From Pseudomonas fluorescens HK44 (lineage in GTDB: Bacteria; Pseudomonadota; Gammaproteobacteria; Pseudomonadales; Pseudomonadaceae), in assembly GCF_000217955.3 (NCBI RefSeq), contig NZ_AFOY02000015.1, positions 744,001 through 808,000 on the forward strand: 64,000 nt of DNA, read 5' to 3'. Position 1 is the first letter of the stretch. Every line of letters starts with the position of its first letter. Of the stretch, positions 42,254 to 51,850 are shown piece by piece. Position numbers and translations under genes: made by a program. Under the pieces are notes generated by a model that saw nothing but the letters and a program-made list of their open reading frames with translations, was not told where the DNA came from and made no database searches.

Positions 42254-43648
42254 TCAAGCGTTTTCTGTTTGAGCCATATCAACGTTTTGCAATGTCGTTT
42301 TCTTGGAGTTGAAGATTGCGCCAATGCAAACGATGGACAGTGTGAGCGCACCCGTAGCAATAACTTCCATGCGGTGCTCTGGCAAAATCAGCATGACAAT
42401 CAGGATGCTCAGGATGCAGAAAATAACCAGGTAGCTGAGCCAAGGGTAAAACCACATTTTGAATGCGATCGGCTGTCCCGAAGCATTCATTTTTTTGCGA
42501 AGTACCAGTTGAGAAACAGCAATGGCCAGATAGACCAGCAGCGCAACAGCTCCAGAGCTGGCCAGCAGGAAGGAGAACACTTCGTTGGGCGCAAAATAAT
42601 TGAGTGCCGTGGTCAGGAAACCAACCGCTGTGCTGGCCAGCACCGCAATATAGGGCACCCCGGAAGACGAAGTCTTCTGAAGTACTTGAGGGCCATCCCC
42701 GCGCTTGCTCAGAGAGTAGACCATGCGTGACGCCGTATAGATGGCTGAGTTAAGGCAGCTGGCGACAGCAATCAGCACGACGATATCTACAATCATTTTC
42801 GCGTGTGGAATATTCATCAACTCAAGCGCTCTCTGATAAGAGCCGACTTCCATAAGCATGGGGTCGTTCCAAGGGACGATGGAGATGATGAGGAACACCG
42901 ATACGATATAGAAAATCCCCATGCGCCAGACGACGGAGTTTGTCGCGCGGGTTATCTGTCTGGAGGGGTTCTGAGATTCAGCAGCGGCAATGGTGACGAT
43001 TTCTGTGCCCATGAAGCTGAACACTGTAGTCAGCATCGCACCGATAACGGCTGTCATGCCATGGGGCATGAAACCACCAAACTCATGGCTCAATTGAACG
43101 ACACCGCTGACCGTCGTATCCGGCAATGCACCTGCCAGGGCCAGTGCGCCAAGCGCGATAAACCCCAACACGGCGATCACTTTGAGCATGGCGAACCAGA
43201 ATTCAAACTCCCCGTAACGGGCGACGCTGAACAGATTGGTCAATGTCAGCAGGCCGGTGACGGCTATCGCAAACTCCCAGGTTTGAATGGCGGGAAACCA
43301 GGCGTGCAGGATGGCGGCAGCGGCGATGGCCTCAATGGGAATGACCAGCACCCAGAACCACCAGTAGAGCCAACCGATGGTGAAGCCGGCGCTTCGTCCC
43401 ATCGCCCGCTCGGCGTAGGTCGAAAAAGATCCTGTATCCGGCGATGCAACTGCCATCTCTCCCAGCATGCGCATGACCAGCACCACCAGGGTGCCGGAAA
43501 AAATGTACGCCAGGATGGCGGCAGGCCCTGCCGCGGCGATGGCGTGTCCTGAACCGATGAACAGGCCGGCGCCAATGGCACCGGCAATGGACAGCATGGT
43601 GACGTGACGCTGCTTGAGGCCTGGGGCCAGGTTTGAGCTGCTGGACAT
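42254..43648 (-). CDS. APC-family amino acid permease (GABA permease-like)
   Basis: 464 residues from the ATG at 43648 (AGGG upstream); the longer frame to 43780 would overlap the creatininase gene. About 12 membrane segments. The first segment carries SIAGAIGAGLFIGSGHAIAAAGPAA, the substrate-binding unwound helix typical of the amino acid transporter branch, and FMGTEIVTIAAAES is the sixth. It follows creatininase by 79 bases and probably shares its transcript, which suggests it imports creatinine or creatine; GABA or other amino acids remain possible. Confidence 0.9.
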   Translation of the reverse strand: MSSSSNLAPGLKQRHVTMLSIAGAIGAGLFIGSGHAIAAAGPAAILAYIFSGTLVVLVMRMLGEMAVASPDTGSFSTYAERAMGRSAGFTIGWLYWWFWVLVIPIEAIAAAAILHAWFPAIQTWEFAIAVTGLLTLTNLFSVARYGEFEFWFAMLKVIAVLGFIALGALALAGALPDTTVSGVVQLSHEFGGFMPHGMTAVIGAMLTTVFSFMGTEIVTIAAAESQNPSRQITRATNSVVWRMGIFYIVSVFLIISIVPWNDPMLMEVGSYQRALELMNIPHAKMIVDIVVLIAVASCLNSAIYTASRMVYSLSKRGDGPQVLQKTSSSGVPYIAVLASTAVGFLTTALNYFAPNEVFSFLLASSGAVALLVYLAIAVSQLVLRKKMNASGQPIAFKMWFYPWLSYLVIFCILSILIVMLILPEHRMEVIATGALTLSIVCIGAIFNSKKTTLQNVDMAQTENA

Positions 43649-43727
43649 GAGACTTACCCTTTTTATTCTATTTGGGGAGGGGAAAGCGTTAACCGTGGGC
43701 GTGTGTTCCGGCACGTCCGTGTGTTCT

Positions 43728-44510
43728 TCAAGTCTCCAATTCAAACGCTTCCCGTACCGCGGCGCTGATGCCCGAGACACAGACTTCGAGAATCAGTTCG
43801 CCTTTCTCGCGACTGGATCCTTTAGGCGAGGACAGCGTTCCGCAGGCTGGCGTGCGCTCCGGGATGATGGGGAAGACGTCGTATGGCGCAAAAGTGGCGG
43901 GAGGGTGGTCAACCGCACGACTCAGATCAACCTTGTCGGGGTGAAGGGCCAGCATCAAGGACGTTTCGAAAATACCGCCATGCTCGATATCCCAACCGAG
44001 GAATCCGTCGGGGTATAGCTTTTCGATGACGGCGGGATCGTTGACGAAGTCCCAATAAGACAGCACGACAACTTTGAAGTCACTGATGCCAGCGTAGCGA
44101 AGTTCTCGCAGGGCCAGATCAATGCCCTCGACGATGAACATCGAGTTTTCGTAGTGACCGTTCATCATCACCAGTTTGCGTGCCCCATGGCGTGCAAGCT
44201 CTCTGATGATGTCCTGCACGGTCCTGGTCAGCGTGGCGCCATCAAGGCTGGTAGTTCCAGGAAAGTGGTTGCCGCCGCCTGATTTCTGCTGAGACTTGTA
44301 GCCATAGGCCAGGGCAGGCAAAACCAGGCCGCTGACATTTTGCGCTACCGCCTTGCAGAGGGCGGTAGGCAGTAGCACATCGACTTCCATACACATGTGA
44401 TGACCATGCTGCTCCAGGGCACCAACCGGCAGAAAGACAGGGCAGCCGGTAGCAACCTTCTCTGCATACTCCGGCCAGGTGAGTTCTCCAATAACGACAC
44501 TGTTGTTCAT
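43728..44510 (-). CDS. crnA: Creatininase (creatinine amidohydrolase)
   Basis: 260 residues, the length of the P. putida enzyme. The two-metal site is complete: Glu33, His35 and Asp44 in GALEQHGHHMCMEVD, and His119 and Glu121 in MMNGHYEN, each one position before the published P. putida numbers. The active-site Trp-containing loop and TSLDGATLT also match. It opens the ring of creatinine to give creatine. It is divergent from the ABC transporter operon and transcribed with the APC permease. Confidence 0.94.
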   Translation of the reverse strand: MNNSVVIGELTWPEYAEKVATGCPVFLPVGALEQHGHHMCMEVDVLLPTALCKAVAQNVSGLVLPALAYGYKSQQKSGGGNHFPGTTSLDGATLTRTVQDIIRELARHGARKLVMMNGHYENSMFIVEGIDLALRELRYAGISDFKVVVLSYWDFVNDPAVIEKLYPDGFLGWDIEHGGIFETSLMLALHPDKVDLSRAVDHPPATFAPYDVFPIIPERTPACGTLSSPKGSSREKGELILEVCVSGISAAVREAFELET

Positions 44511-44665
44511 CTACACACCCTTAGAAAGTGATTGACCGCTTGGTGATTTTTAAACAGTGGCTGGGGGCGTTTGCCTGTTGTCCGAGCAACCCGTTGGATT
44601 GCAGGAATCGAAGGGGCTGCGCAGAGCAATTCGATCAGATAGGGAAGGCACGGATTTGTCTAAAT

Positions 44666-44682
44666 CCGACCCATAAATGACA
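44666..44682 (-). promoter_or_regulatory. Weaker copy of the creatinine-regulon motif before crnA
   Basis: On the minus strand TGTC-N7-GGTCGG, followed by ATT as in the creatinase copy. Spacing is one base shorter and TGAC is changed to TGTC. It lies about 155 bases upstream of crnA. Confidence 0.4.
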
Positions 44683-44766
44683 AAACACCCTCTAACTTGG
44701 CATTTATGGCTAGGCAATGAGCTACGCAGATGCCGCTTTTGAGCAAGAGCGGCGATAAGTCGTATC

Positions 44767-44784
44767 TGACAAAGTCCAGGTCGG
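44767..44784 (+). promoter_or_regulatory. Candidate regulator-binding motif before the ABC operon
   Basis: TGAC-N8-GGTCGG, the same arrangement as at 37850-37867, again preceded by TC and followed by a GCGC and A-rich stretch. About 125 bases before the substrate-binding protein gene. Confidence 0.55.
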
Positions 44785-44907
44785 GCGCGCACAAAAATGG
44801 ATGGTAGCGAACTGCTGCAATGCATCGGGCCAGCCAATGAAGCGTTGGGTTGGCAGCGATAACAGGCCGCAGACAAGAGCACCTTCCATCATCCGGGAGA
44901 GACAATA

Positions 44908-46035
44908 ATGAAAAATCGCATCGACCTTTCGCGCCGTACATTCCTCAAGACCAGCAGTATCCTGGCGGGTACCGCAGCGCTTTGTGGTGTGCTGCCCTTG
45001 AGAAGTTTTGCCGCAGCGGAAAAAGAACTGGTCATCCTCGCATGGGCAGGACACGCAGAGCCGGACATCGTCGCCAACTTCGAGCGCATGTACGGGGTCA
45101 AGGTCCGGGCCAAGTACTACACCGGAGGGGACAACATGCTGGGGCTGATCTCGCAATCGCCACCCGGCACCTTCGATCTGATCCTGTCCGACGCCGAATA
45201 TGTTCAACAACTCAATGCCGCCGAATACATCGAGCAGCTCGACCCCGCTGACTACCCCTTCGATGACTTCTACCCCGAGTTCCAGCATTTCCCTGGCCAC
45301 TGGCAGGGGGGCAAGCTCTATTCGGTCCTGATTCGGTTTGGCTTTCTCGGCATCGCCTACAACACCCAACTTGTTCCCGAAGCCAAAGTGCGCAGCTACG
45401 ACGTGTTCTGGGACGAAAGCCTCAAAGGCAAAGTTGGACACTTCGACTGGCACTTGCCGAACCTTGGGCAGATCAGTTTGATGAATGGCAATGCGCGTCC
45501 CTATGACATCGATACCGCGCACTGGCAGACGGTCCAGCAGAAGATGATGAGTCTGCGCCCGCAGATCGGTGGCTTCTTCGATTACGGCGGAACCTTTTCT
45601 TCGCTGAAGAACGGTCAGATCCATGCAATGTGCGGTATCGGCGACTGGATCACCGGTGTCTTGCAGCGCGCCGGCGCACCGGTAAAAACCGTTCTGCCGG
45701 AGGAGGGTGGGTTGCAATGGACGGAGTCTTACTGCATCGCCAGAAAAGCTCACAGCCCGGAGCTGGCGAAGAAGTTCATCCAGTACATCACCTCACCAGA
45801 AGGCCAGGTCAAGTCGGCGAAGATGGCCGCCTATCCAGCCCTCATCCCCAGCAAGCGAGGCTGGGAACTGCTGAACCGGACCGATCCTGTCGAAGCGAAG
45901 CGTCAAGGCATGGTGCTTGGCCAGCGCAACGTCATGGATGACATCCGTGATGGTCGCATCAAGTACCGCGAGCTCCCGGTCCAGCAAAACCTGGAGGAGT
46001 GGAACGACTTCTGGTCGCAATACAAGGGCGCTTGA
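44908..46035 (+). CDS. Polyamine-type ABC transporter substrate-binding protein, Tat signal
   Basis: 375 residues. The twin-arginine signal SRRTFLKTSSILAGTAALCG is at about 8-27, which is unusual for this PotD/PotF-like family but not rare. The mature part has the family pattern LVILAWAGHAEPDIVANFERMYGVKV, then YNTQLVPEAKV and the C-terminal GAPVKTVLPEEGG. It is the first gene of a four-gene uptake operon. The ligand may be a guanidino or amine compound; the location next to crnA and the shared motif point to creatinine-related compounds, but polyamines are equally compatible with the family. Confidence 0.9.
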   Translation: MKNRIDLSRRTFLKTSSILAGTAALCGVLPLRSFAAAEKELVILAWAGHAEPDIVANFERMYGVKVRAKYYTGGDNMLGLISQSPPGTFDLILSDAEYVQQLNAAEYIEQLDPADYPFDDFYPEFQHFPGHWQGGKLYSVLIRFGFLGIAYNTQLVPEAKVRSYDVFWDESLKGKVGHFDWHLPNLGQISLMNGNARPYDIDTAHWQTVQQKMMSLRPQIGGFFDYGGTFSSLKNGQIHAMCGIGDWITGVLQRAGAPVKTVLPEEGGLQWTESYCIARKAHSPELAKKFIQYITSPEGQVKSAKMAAYPALIPSKRGWELLNRTDPVEAKRQGMVLGQRNVMDDIRDGRIKYRELPVQQNLEEWNDFWSQYKGA

Positions 46036-46058
46036 CGAGACGCGTGGAGGTGGTCGCA

Positions 46059-46988
46059 ATGATTTCAGACAAATTAAAGACTTCACCGCCGGTACTTGCC
46101 GGCAACGCTGCCGCTGAGACGCCGACGCGGCAGCGCGGCAACAAGAGGGCATTGCGCATACCCTGGTACGGCCTCAGCTTCTCGATGCCAATCCTGATCT
46201 GGCAGTTGATCTTCTTCATATTCCCGCTGGCGTTCCTGATGGCGATCAGTTTCTGGGTCGTGCGCAACTTCCGGATGGTGCCGACGTTCGAGTGGGTGAA
46301 CTGGAGCTACATGCTTAGCCGCGGGTTCTTCTGGGACGCCTATGTCCACACCCTAGCAATGGCCGCGGGGGCAACGGTGCTGGTCAGCATGATGGCTTTC
46401 CCCTGCGCCTATGCGATCGCCTTCAAGTTCCGCGAGTCGGCTAAGCAGTTGCTAGTGCTGCTGCTCATCACACCGTTCTTCACCAGCTACCTGGTGCGTA
46501 CCTATTCATGGCAGGTGTTCCTCAGCGATAACGGCATTTTCAACGCCGCGTTAGGCCAGCTCGGGCTGCAGCCGTTGCCCATGCTCAACACTGCGTTCGG
46601 CACCTATGTCGGCTACTTCACGCTATGCCTGCCGCTGGTGGTGTTGTTGCAACTGTTCAGCCTGATGTACATCGACCGCTCGCTTATCGAGGCGGCGCAC
46701 AACCTCGGCTGCGGACGGATGAAGACGGTCGTCCAGGTGGTGGTGCCGTCCGCGCGGATCGGCATCGTCGTCGCGGCGTTGTTCTGCTTCATCCTGACGT
46801 TCGGCGACTTTGTCAGTCCGCTCTACCTGGGCGGTGGTCAGCCGCCGACCTTGAGCACGCTGATCACCGATACCACCAAGTCCGGCCAGCAATGGCCGCG
46901 CGCGGCGGTGATCGCAACGATGATGATCGTGACGCTACTGATCGCGGCCTTCGGTGCAGTCCGCTTCGCTTACCGGAGGCGCGCATGA
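46059..46988 (+). CDS. ABC transporter permease (PotB-like)
   Basis: 309 residues from the ATG at 46059 with GGAGG eight bases upstream. Six membrane segments after a 30-residue cytoplasmic tail; the first is LSFSMPILIWQLIFFIFPLAF. The EAA loop reads EAAHNLGCGRMKTVVQVVVP near 223, the docking site for the ATPase. Its last four bases overlap the next permease start (ATGA). Confidence 0.92.
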   Translation: MISDKLKTSPPVLAGNAAAETPTRQRGNKRALRIPWYGLSFSMPILIWQLIFFIFPLAFLMAISFWVVRNFRMVPTFEWVNWSYMLSRGFFWDAYVHTLAMAAGATVLVSMMAFPCAYAIAFKFRESAKQLLVLLLITPFFTSYLVRTYSWQVFLSDNGIFNAALGQLGLQPLPMLNTAFGTYVGYFTLCLPLVVLLQLFSLMYIDRSLIEAAHNLGCGRMKTVVQVVVPSARIGIVVAALFCFILTFGDFVSPLYLGGGQPPTLSTLITDTTKSGQQWPRAAVIATMMIVTLLIAAFGAVRFAYRRRA

Positions 46989-47782
46989 ACGAGCATCGCC
47001 TGATTAACTTCTTGCTGCGCAGCTTTGTCGTATTGGTGTTCATCTTCATCTTTACGCCAATTGCCGGCAGCTTCGTCTTCTCATTCAACATCGACCGTTT
47101 TCCATCCTTGCCGCTGGGCGGCTTCAGCCTGCACTGGTACGAGATGATCGCCGCCGACCCGGCGGTTTGGCAGGCATTCAGGAACAGTCTCGAGGTGGGT
47201 GTGGTGGTGTCGCTGGTATCGACCCTGCTCGGCTTCACTGCAGCCTATACAGACTTGCGCTACCAGTTCTTCGGCAAGTCGATATACATGGCGCTCGCGC
47301 TGCTGCCGCCCACCATTCCGGTGGTGATCATGGGGCTGGCAATGCTGGCTTTCCTGTCGCGGGTCGGGCTTTCCGGCGAGATATACGCCGTAATGATCAG
47401 CCATATCGTGATGTGTGCGCCGTTCGCGATGGCGGTGATCCGGATGCGCCTGGCGCAGATGGATCCGAACATTGAGGCTGCAGCGTGGAACCTCGGCGCC
47501 AGTCAATGGAAGGGCATGCGCTATGTGATCCTGCCGTTCGCGGCGCCCAGCATTTTCGCCGCGCTGTTTGTGACCATGGCCGTTTCCTTCGACGAGTTCG
47601 CTGTCGCCTGGTTCGTGTCGGGGCTCAACGAAACGGTGCCGGTGCGCATCCTCAATACCTTGCAAGGGCAGGTGAGCCCGACCATCAATGCGATCGGGAC
47701 GATCGTCTTCATTACGACCATGACCTTGGTGATCCTCGCACAGCTGCTGCTGATGCGGCGCAAGAAGCCGGCGAGCGCCTGA
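46985..47782 (+). CDS. ABC transporter permease (PotC-like)
   Basis: 265 residues with six membrane segments; starts with FLLRSFVVLVFIFIFTPIAG. The EAA loop reads EAAAWNLGASQWKGMRYVILP near 168. This is the second membrane half of the importer and is translationally coupled to the first. Base composition and codon use look even with its neighbours. Confidence 0.92.
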   Translation: MNEHRLINFLLRSFVVLVFIFIFTPIAGSFVFSFNIDRFPSLPLGGFSLHWYEMIAADPAVWQAFRNSLEVGVVVSLVSTLLGFTAAYTDLRYQFFGKSIYMALALLPPTIPVVIMGLAMLAFLSRVGLSGEIYAVMISHIVMCAPFAMAVIRMRLAQMDPNIEAAAWNLGASQWKGMRYVILPFAAPSIFAALFVTMAVSFDEFAVAWFVSGLNETVPVRILNTLQGQVSPTINAIGTIVFITTMTLVILAQLLLMRRKKPASA

Positions 47783-47822
47783 GGCTCCCCTGACAACCAC
47801 CTGAACCCGAAGGAATTCAACC

Positions 47823-48911
47823 ATGACTCAACCGCTGGTGGTATTTGATAATGTGGTCAAGCATTTCGGCAGCTATCAGGCCGTCGAGCGTATGAACCTG
47901 GAAATTTACAAAGGCGAGTTCGTCGCGATCATGGGTTCGAGCGGCTGCGGCAAGACCACAACGCTACGCATGCTCGCTGGCCTCGACAAGCCGAGCGAAG
48001 GCGAGATTCGCCTGAACGGCGAGCGGATTAATGACCTCTATTCCTGGGAGCGGGAGACGCCGCTGGTCTGGCAAAACCTGGCGCTGTTTCCGTTCCTCAA
48101 CGTGCTCGAGAACGTTGAGTTCGGTCTGCGGATGCGAGGCATGGCCAAGGCCGAGCGGCGCAAGAAGGCGCTGCATTGGCTTGAGCGGCTTGGGTTGGAG
48201 GAATTCGCCACGCGCGATATCAGCCTGCTCTCTGGTGGCCAGCGCCAACGTGTGGCGCTGGCACGTTCGTTGGTCACTGAACCGCCGATCCTGCTACTCG
48301 ACGAGCCGCTGAGCGCGCTCGATGCTCATCTGAGCGTACGAATGCAGGGCGTGCTGACCGGGCTGCAAAAAGACCTTGGTATCACCTTTGTCTACGTCAC
48401 CCACAGTCAATCCGAAGCCTTTGCGATGGCCGATCGCGTTGTGATCATGAGTCGGGGGCGGGTTGAACAGATTGGATCGCCGCAGGCGGTTTTCATCGAG
48501 CCGCACAACCGCTTTGTCGCCGAGTTTGTTGGCGGCAAGAACATCCTTTGCGGCACTGTCGCCGGCTTCGATGATGGAGGGTTGGTCCGTATCGATTCGG
48601 AGCACGGCGAGTTCCAGGCGCGGCTGCCGGAGGGTAAGTCGGTTGTCCCCGCAGAGCGAGTCACTGTCTGCGTGAGTGCCGAGCATATCGACCTGACCGC
48701 GCAGCCTGCCCGGCGCAACCGGCTGGTTTGCACCGTGGTCGGTGAAGAGTTCATCGGTTCGATGGTAAACATCTACCTCGAAACCAGCAGTGGGCTCGAG
48801 CTGCAGGTGCAGAAGCCGCATGCCGATTACAACCTGCTTGGCGTGCACTGCGGCCAAAAAATCTTCGCTGAGTGGGACGGTGCGTATGCGCTGATTCTAC
48901 GCGGCGACTGA
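47823..48911 (+). CDS. ABC transporter ATP-binding protein (PotA-like)
   Basis: 362 residues. Walker A GSSGCGKTT at about 39-47, Q-loop VWQNLALFP, signature LSGGQRQR near 136, Walker B ILLLDEPLSALD near 157 and the H-loop VTHSQSEA. A C-terminal TOBE domain (about 270-360) marks it as the MalK/PotA class. It energises the importer formed by the two preceding permeases and is the last gene of the operon. Confidence 0.94.
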   Translation: MTQPLVVFDNVVKHFGSYQAVERMNLEIYKGEFVAIMGSSGCGKTTTLRMLAGLDKPSEGEIRLNGERINDLYSWERETPLVWQNLALFPFLNVLENVEFGLRMRGMAKAERRKKALHWLERLGLEEFATRDISLLSGGQRQRVALARSLVTEPPILLLDEPLSALDAHLSVRMQGVLTGLQKDLGITFVYVTHSQSEAFAMADRVVIMSRGRVEQIGSPQAVFIEPHNRFVAEFVGGKNILCGTVAGFDDGGLVRIDSEHGEFQARLPEGKSVVPAERVTVCVSAEHIDLTAQPARRNRLVCTVVGEEFIGSMVNIYLETSSGLELQVQKPHADYNLLGVHCGQKIFAEWDGAYALILRGD

Positions 48912-49062
48912 TATCGGGGCCGTCCAAGCTGTTTGGCAACCGCTGCGCCAGGAAAATCCGCAACCCATATCAGGTTCCGGATTTTCCCGCTGTTCAAGGA
49001 TGAGTCACTAGTCCCTGAGCTGCATTGTCGATTTGAGCGGGGTGACTGCGTTAATAAAGTGG

Positions 49063-50490
49063 TCAGGCACCCTGTTGTTTCAGCTGTTCTACGGCTATCG
49101 GTTCAACCGGCTCGGGCGGTGCACCGCGTCGTGTAACGTGGCTGATGCTCATGATCACCAGCGGCGTGAAAAGGGCGATGTAGGCATTGTCGATGCCCCA
49201 CGGATTGCCTGCCAGGAACCAGCCGACGGTAGCCACCAGGGAGACGATGATGCTCAGAAACGCGGCTGTCGCAGTGCCGAATTTCGGTGCGTAGAACACC
49301 ATCAGTACCAGCACTGCCAGAGAGGCGCGCAGCGCCTTGCCGAGGAACGCAATCATCAGCACTTTGTCAGACGTCAGGGCCAGCGCGATGGGCAGCAGGC
49401 CGACGGCGATGGTGGCCAGGCGTACAAAGCGCAGGGATTTCACGTCGCTTTTTTCCGGGTTGAACCATGGCTCGTAGAAGTCGCGCAGCAACAATGTGGC
49501 CGAGCCCATGCTGACCGCCGAGATGGTGCCGAACAGCGAACCTGCCAAACCTGCGACAACCAGGCCGGCCGTCAGTTGGTCCATGCTTGCGATCAGTCGC
49601 GGGAAGGCCTGCAGCGAATCGACCTGAGAGAATAACGCCGCGCTGCACATGCCGATCAATGCAGCCCCTATACCGAATGGGATCATCAGGATTGCGCAAT
49701 AGAAGCACGCGCGCTGCGCCTTTCCTGCGTCGCTGACGGTGTTCACCGCCTGAATGACATATTGGGTGGAGAAGATCGAGCCAATACCGGCAATCATCCA
49801 GGCGATGATTTGCCCCCAGCCGATGGCGGTCCAGTCGAACATGCTTTGCGGCAATTGAGTCTGTAGCGCGCTGATCCCGCCGACCTGCTTCAGGCCGAAC
49901 CACAACGCTAACCCGACGCCGAGGTATTTGAGGCTGGCGTGTACGAAGTTGGTGTAGATGACCGAGCGCATACCGCCGATGCTGACATACATTACCGACA
50001 CAACACCCACAATGATGATCGCCAGAGTGCGATCCACTTGCAGCACACTGGCCAAAACCGCACCGCCGCTGGCATAGATCGAAACCGCGACGATCTCCAG
50101 GGCGAAGATGGTGATGATCGATGTGGCGAAACGGGTTTTTTGCCCGTAGTTGCGCGCCAGTACACCGGAGATGGTGTTGTCGCCCAGCTCTTTGTATTTA
50201 CGCGCCAGCAGCCACGCGAACAACACAAAACCCAACGCCAGCGCGAAGAGGTTCCAGGCGGCAGAGATTCCGGTTTTGAAGCCAGTTTGAGCGGTACCGA
50301 CACTGACAGCCGTGCCAATGAATTCCGACAGCATCAGGAAGCCGATCAAGAACGCAGGGAAGTGCCCGCCGCCGGTGGTGTAGTTAGTGGCGCTACGGGA
50401 ATGCCGACGAACACCGAAGCTGATCAGCGCGAGGCTGAGCACGTAGAAACCGGTGATGGAAAGGACGATCCAGGAAGAGGAGGGCTGCAT
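49063..50490 (-). CDS. Sodium:solute symporter family transporter
   Basis: 475 residues with about 13 membrane segments. Family features: SATNYTTGGGHFPAFLIGFLMLSEFIGTAVSVGTAQTGF near 33-70 (sodium and substrate site), GGMRSVIYTNFVHASLKYLGVGLALW near 172, and GTISAVSMGSATLLLRDFYEPW near 327. The substrate cannot be inferred from sequence; proline, carboxylates or nucleobases are typical. It converges on the ABC operon and has no nearby enzyme genes on its strand. Confidence 0.88.
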   Translation of the reverse strand: MQPSSSWIVLSITGFYVLSLALISFGVRRHSRSATNYTTGGGHFPAFLIGFLMLSEFIGTAVSVGTAQTGFKTGISAAWNLFALALGFVLFAWLLARKYKELGDNTISGVLARNYGQKTRFATSIITIFALEIVAVSIYASGGAVLASVLQVDRTLAIIIVGVVSVMYVSIGGMRSVIYTNFVHASLKYLGVGLALWFGLKQVGGISALQTQLPQSMFDWTAIGWGQIIAWMIAGIGSIFSTQYVIQAVNTVSDAGKAQRACFYCAILMIPFGIGAALIGMCSAALFSQVDSLQAFPRLIASMDQLTAGLVVAGLAGSLFGTISAVSMGSATLLLRDFYEPWFNPEKSDVKSLRFVRLATIAVGLLPIALALTSDKVLMIAFLGKALRASLAVLVLMVFYAPKFGTATAAFLSIIVSLVATVGWFLAGNPWGIDNAYIALFTPLVIMSISHVTRRGAPPEPVEPIAVEQLKQQGA

Positions 50491-50721
50491 GTTCGTTACC
50501 CGATCAACGCGTTGAAGGTTGATGGGGACACTGTTGGAGCGTTTTCTCTGGCATGGCTCATGATTATGCTCTTTAGGTATTTTTGTGATTGATTTCAGTT
50601 TCCTCTCTATTGTTTAGGCGGTCTAATATCGAACAAGTATTGCTTGATACTTTAAAGGTATTTTTTTGCGTGTTGGTATCGATCAGGTTGTCGGGGCCTG
50701 CTGAGGGTTTTGAAGAAAGAA

Positions 50722-51669
50722 TCAGGGCGCGGGAAGCTTCGCTGCTTGCGAGTGAATTGTCAGGCCTCCAAAGGAAATGCTTGCATCGACATATCGCAAC
50801 GCCGACTTCACATCCTTCCATCCCACATAACTCATCAGTCCCTTTATATCCCAGCCGTTCGCTGAGGCCCAGGTCGCAAAGCCTCGACGCATGGAGTGAC
50901 TGCTATAGAGATCAGCCGAAACACCGGCCTGTTTGAGGATGCGGCGAAGCATGGGGATCAGGCTGTTGGCGTTAATACCGCCCTCGGCAAGATTGCCCCA
51001 GCGATCCACTTTCCTGAACACCGGCCCGCGCGCAATGCCGGCCACGGTGATCCAGTTGATATATGCCTGCACAGGGCAAAGCTTCTTGAGGGCAGGGGTG
51101 TAGAACGTCGCCCCTAGGTGTTGTCGATCGCCTTTGGTGTGTGGCAGATAGAAAGTGATGCCGACGCCGGACTCCGCCTGAGTGTGTTCGACCTGGAGAC
51201 GTGCCAGTTCGTCACCCCGAAAGCCCCGCCAGAATCCGATCAGTAGCAAGGCGATGTCGCGTCGATGCTTCATCACACTCCGGAAATCGTCACGCTCCGC
51301 CGCAAGGGCCGCTTCGCGCTCAAGCCAGCCCACCGCTTGTTCCAAGTGAAGTAGAAGGAGAGGGGCAGCCTGTTTCTCTTGGGCCGGATGCAATGTTCGG
51401 ATGCCCTTGATCATCTGCCTAACGTTGGGCGTCTTGGTGGGATCAGGGAATCCCTGAGTGATGTGCCACTGAGCCAGTGCGGCCAGGCGCTGCTTCAGCG
51501 TGTTGATGGTGTGCTTGTCAGCGTACTCGGCGAGGTAACGCACGATGCTCTCTCCGGTCGCCGGCAGGAACCCACCCCAGGTGACTTCGAAGTGCTCCAC
51601 CGCCGCGCGGTAGCTGCGCCGGGTGTTTTCCCGGGTGCCGGCCTGCAGGTAGCGATCCGCCTTGTTCAT
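50722..51669 (-). CDS. Tyrosine recombinase (stand-alone integrase)
   Basis: 315 residues with a SAM-like N-terminal core-binding domain (about 10-95) and a catalytic domain. Catalytic residues are visible: Arg151 in GFRGDELARL, Lys in the PHTKGDRQ turn, His258 and Arg261 in HSMRRGFATW, Trp284 in VGWKD and the nucleophile Tyr293 in ALRYVD. It is complete. No element-like gene set follows it. It is divergent from a KfrA-like protein across 181 bases. This pairing looks like a unit of its own and not part of a prophage. Confidence 0.9.
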   Translation of the reverse strand: MNKADRYLQAGTRENTRRSYRAAVEHFEVTWGGFLPATGESIVRYLAEYADKHTINTLKQRLAALAQWHITQGFPDPTKTPNVRQMIKGIRTLHPAQEKQAAPLLLLHLEQAVGWLEREAALAAERDDFRSVMKHRRDIALLLIGFWRGFRGDELARLQVEHTQAESGVGITFYLPHTKGDRQHLGATFYTPALKKLCPVQAYINWITVAGIARGPVFRKVDRWGNLAEGGINANSLIPMLRRILKQAGVSADLYSSHSMRRGFATWASANGWDIKGLMSYVGWKDVKSALRYVDASISFGGLTIHSQAAKLPAP

Positions 51670-51695
51670 CTAAGCCCATCCACCGTAAACGTACC

Positions 51696-51713
51696 TTTTC
51701 CGGCAGCGGAAAA
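51696..51713. promoter_or_regulatory. Inverted repeat upstream of the integrase
   Basis: TTTTCCG-GCAG-CGGAAAA, a perfect seven-base palindrome 27 bases before the integrase start. The rest of the 181-base divergent gap is AT-rich, with repeated TACG half-sites at about 51803-51838 before the KfrA-like gene. Either could be an operator for that protein or a recombination site. Confidence 0.5.
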
Positions 51714-51850
51714 GACGATTTTTGCGTATCAGATGCGATAACGCTCAATTATTTTATCAGATGAGTGCGGTTTTATAAGTCTTTACTTTCCGAAAAAATA
51801 GAACGTAAATACGTAGTATGTAAAACAGTACGAAATCGTAGGAGCAAAAA

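Larger units (their letters stand above)
44511..44907. other. Divergent promoter region between crnA and the ABC operon
   Basis: No gene is supported. It holds two copies of the GGTCGG-containing motif, one facing each way (44666-44682 minus, 44767-44784 plus), and a perfect hairpin-forming palindrome CGGATTT-GTCT-AAATCCG at 44651-44668 next to the first. Confidence 0.5.
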
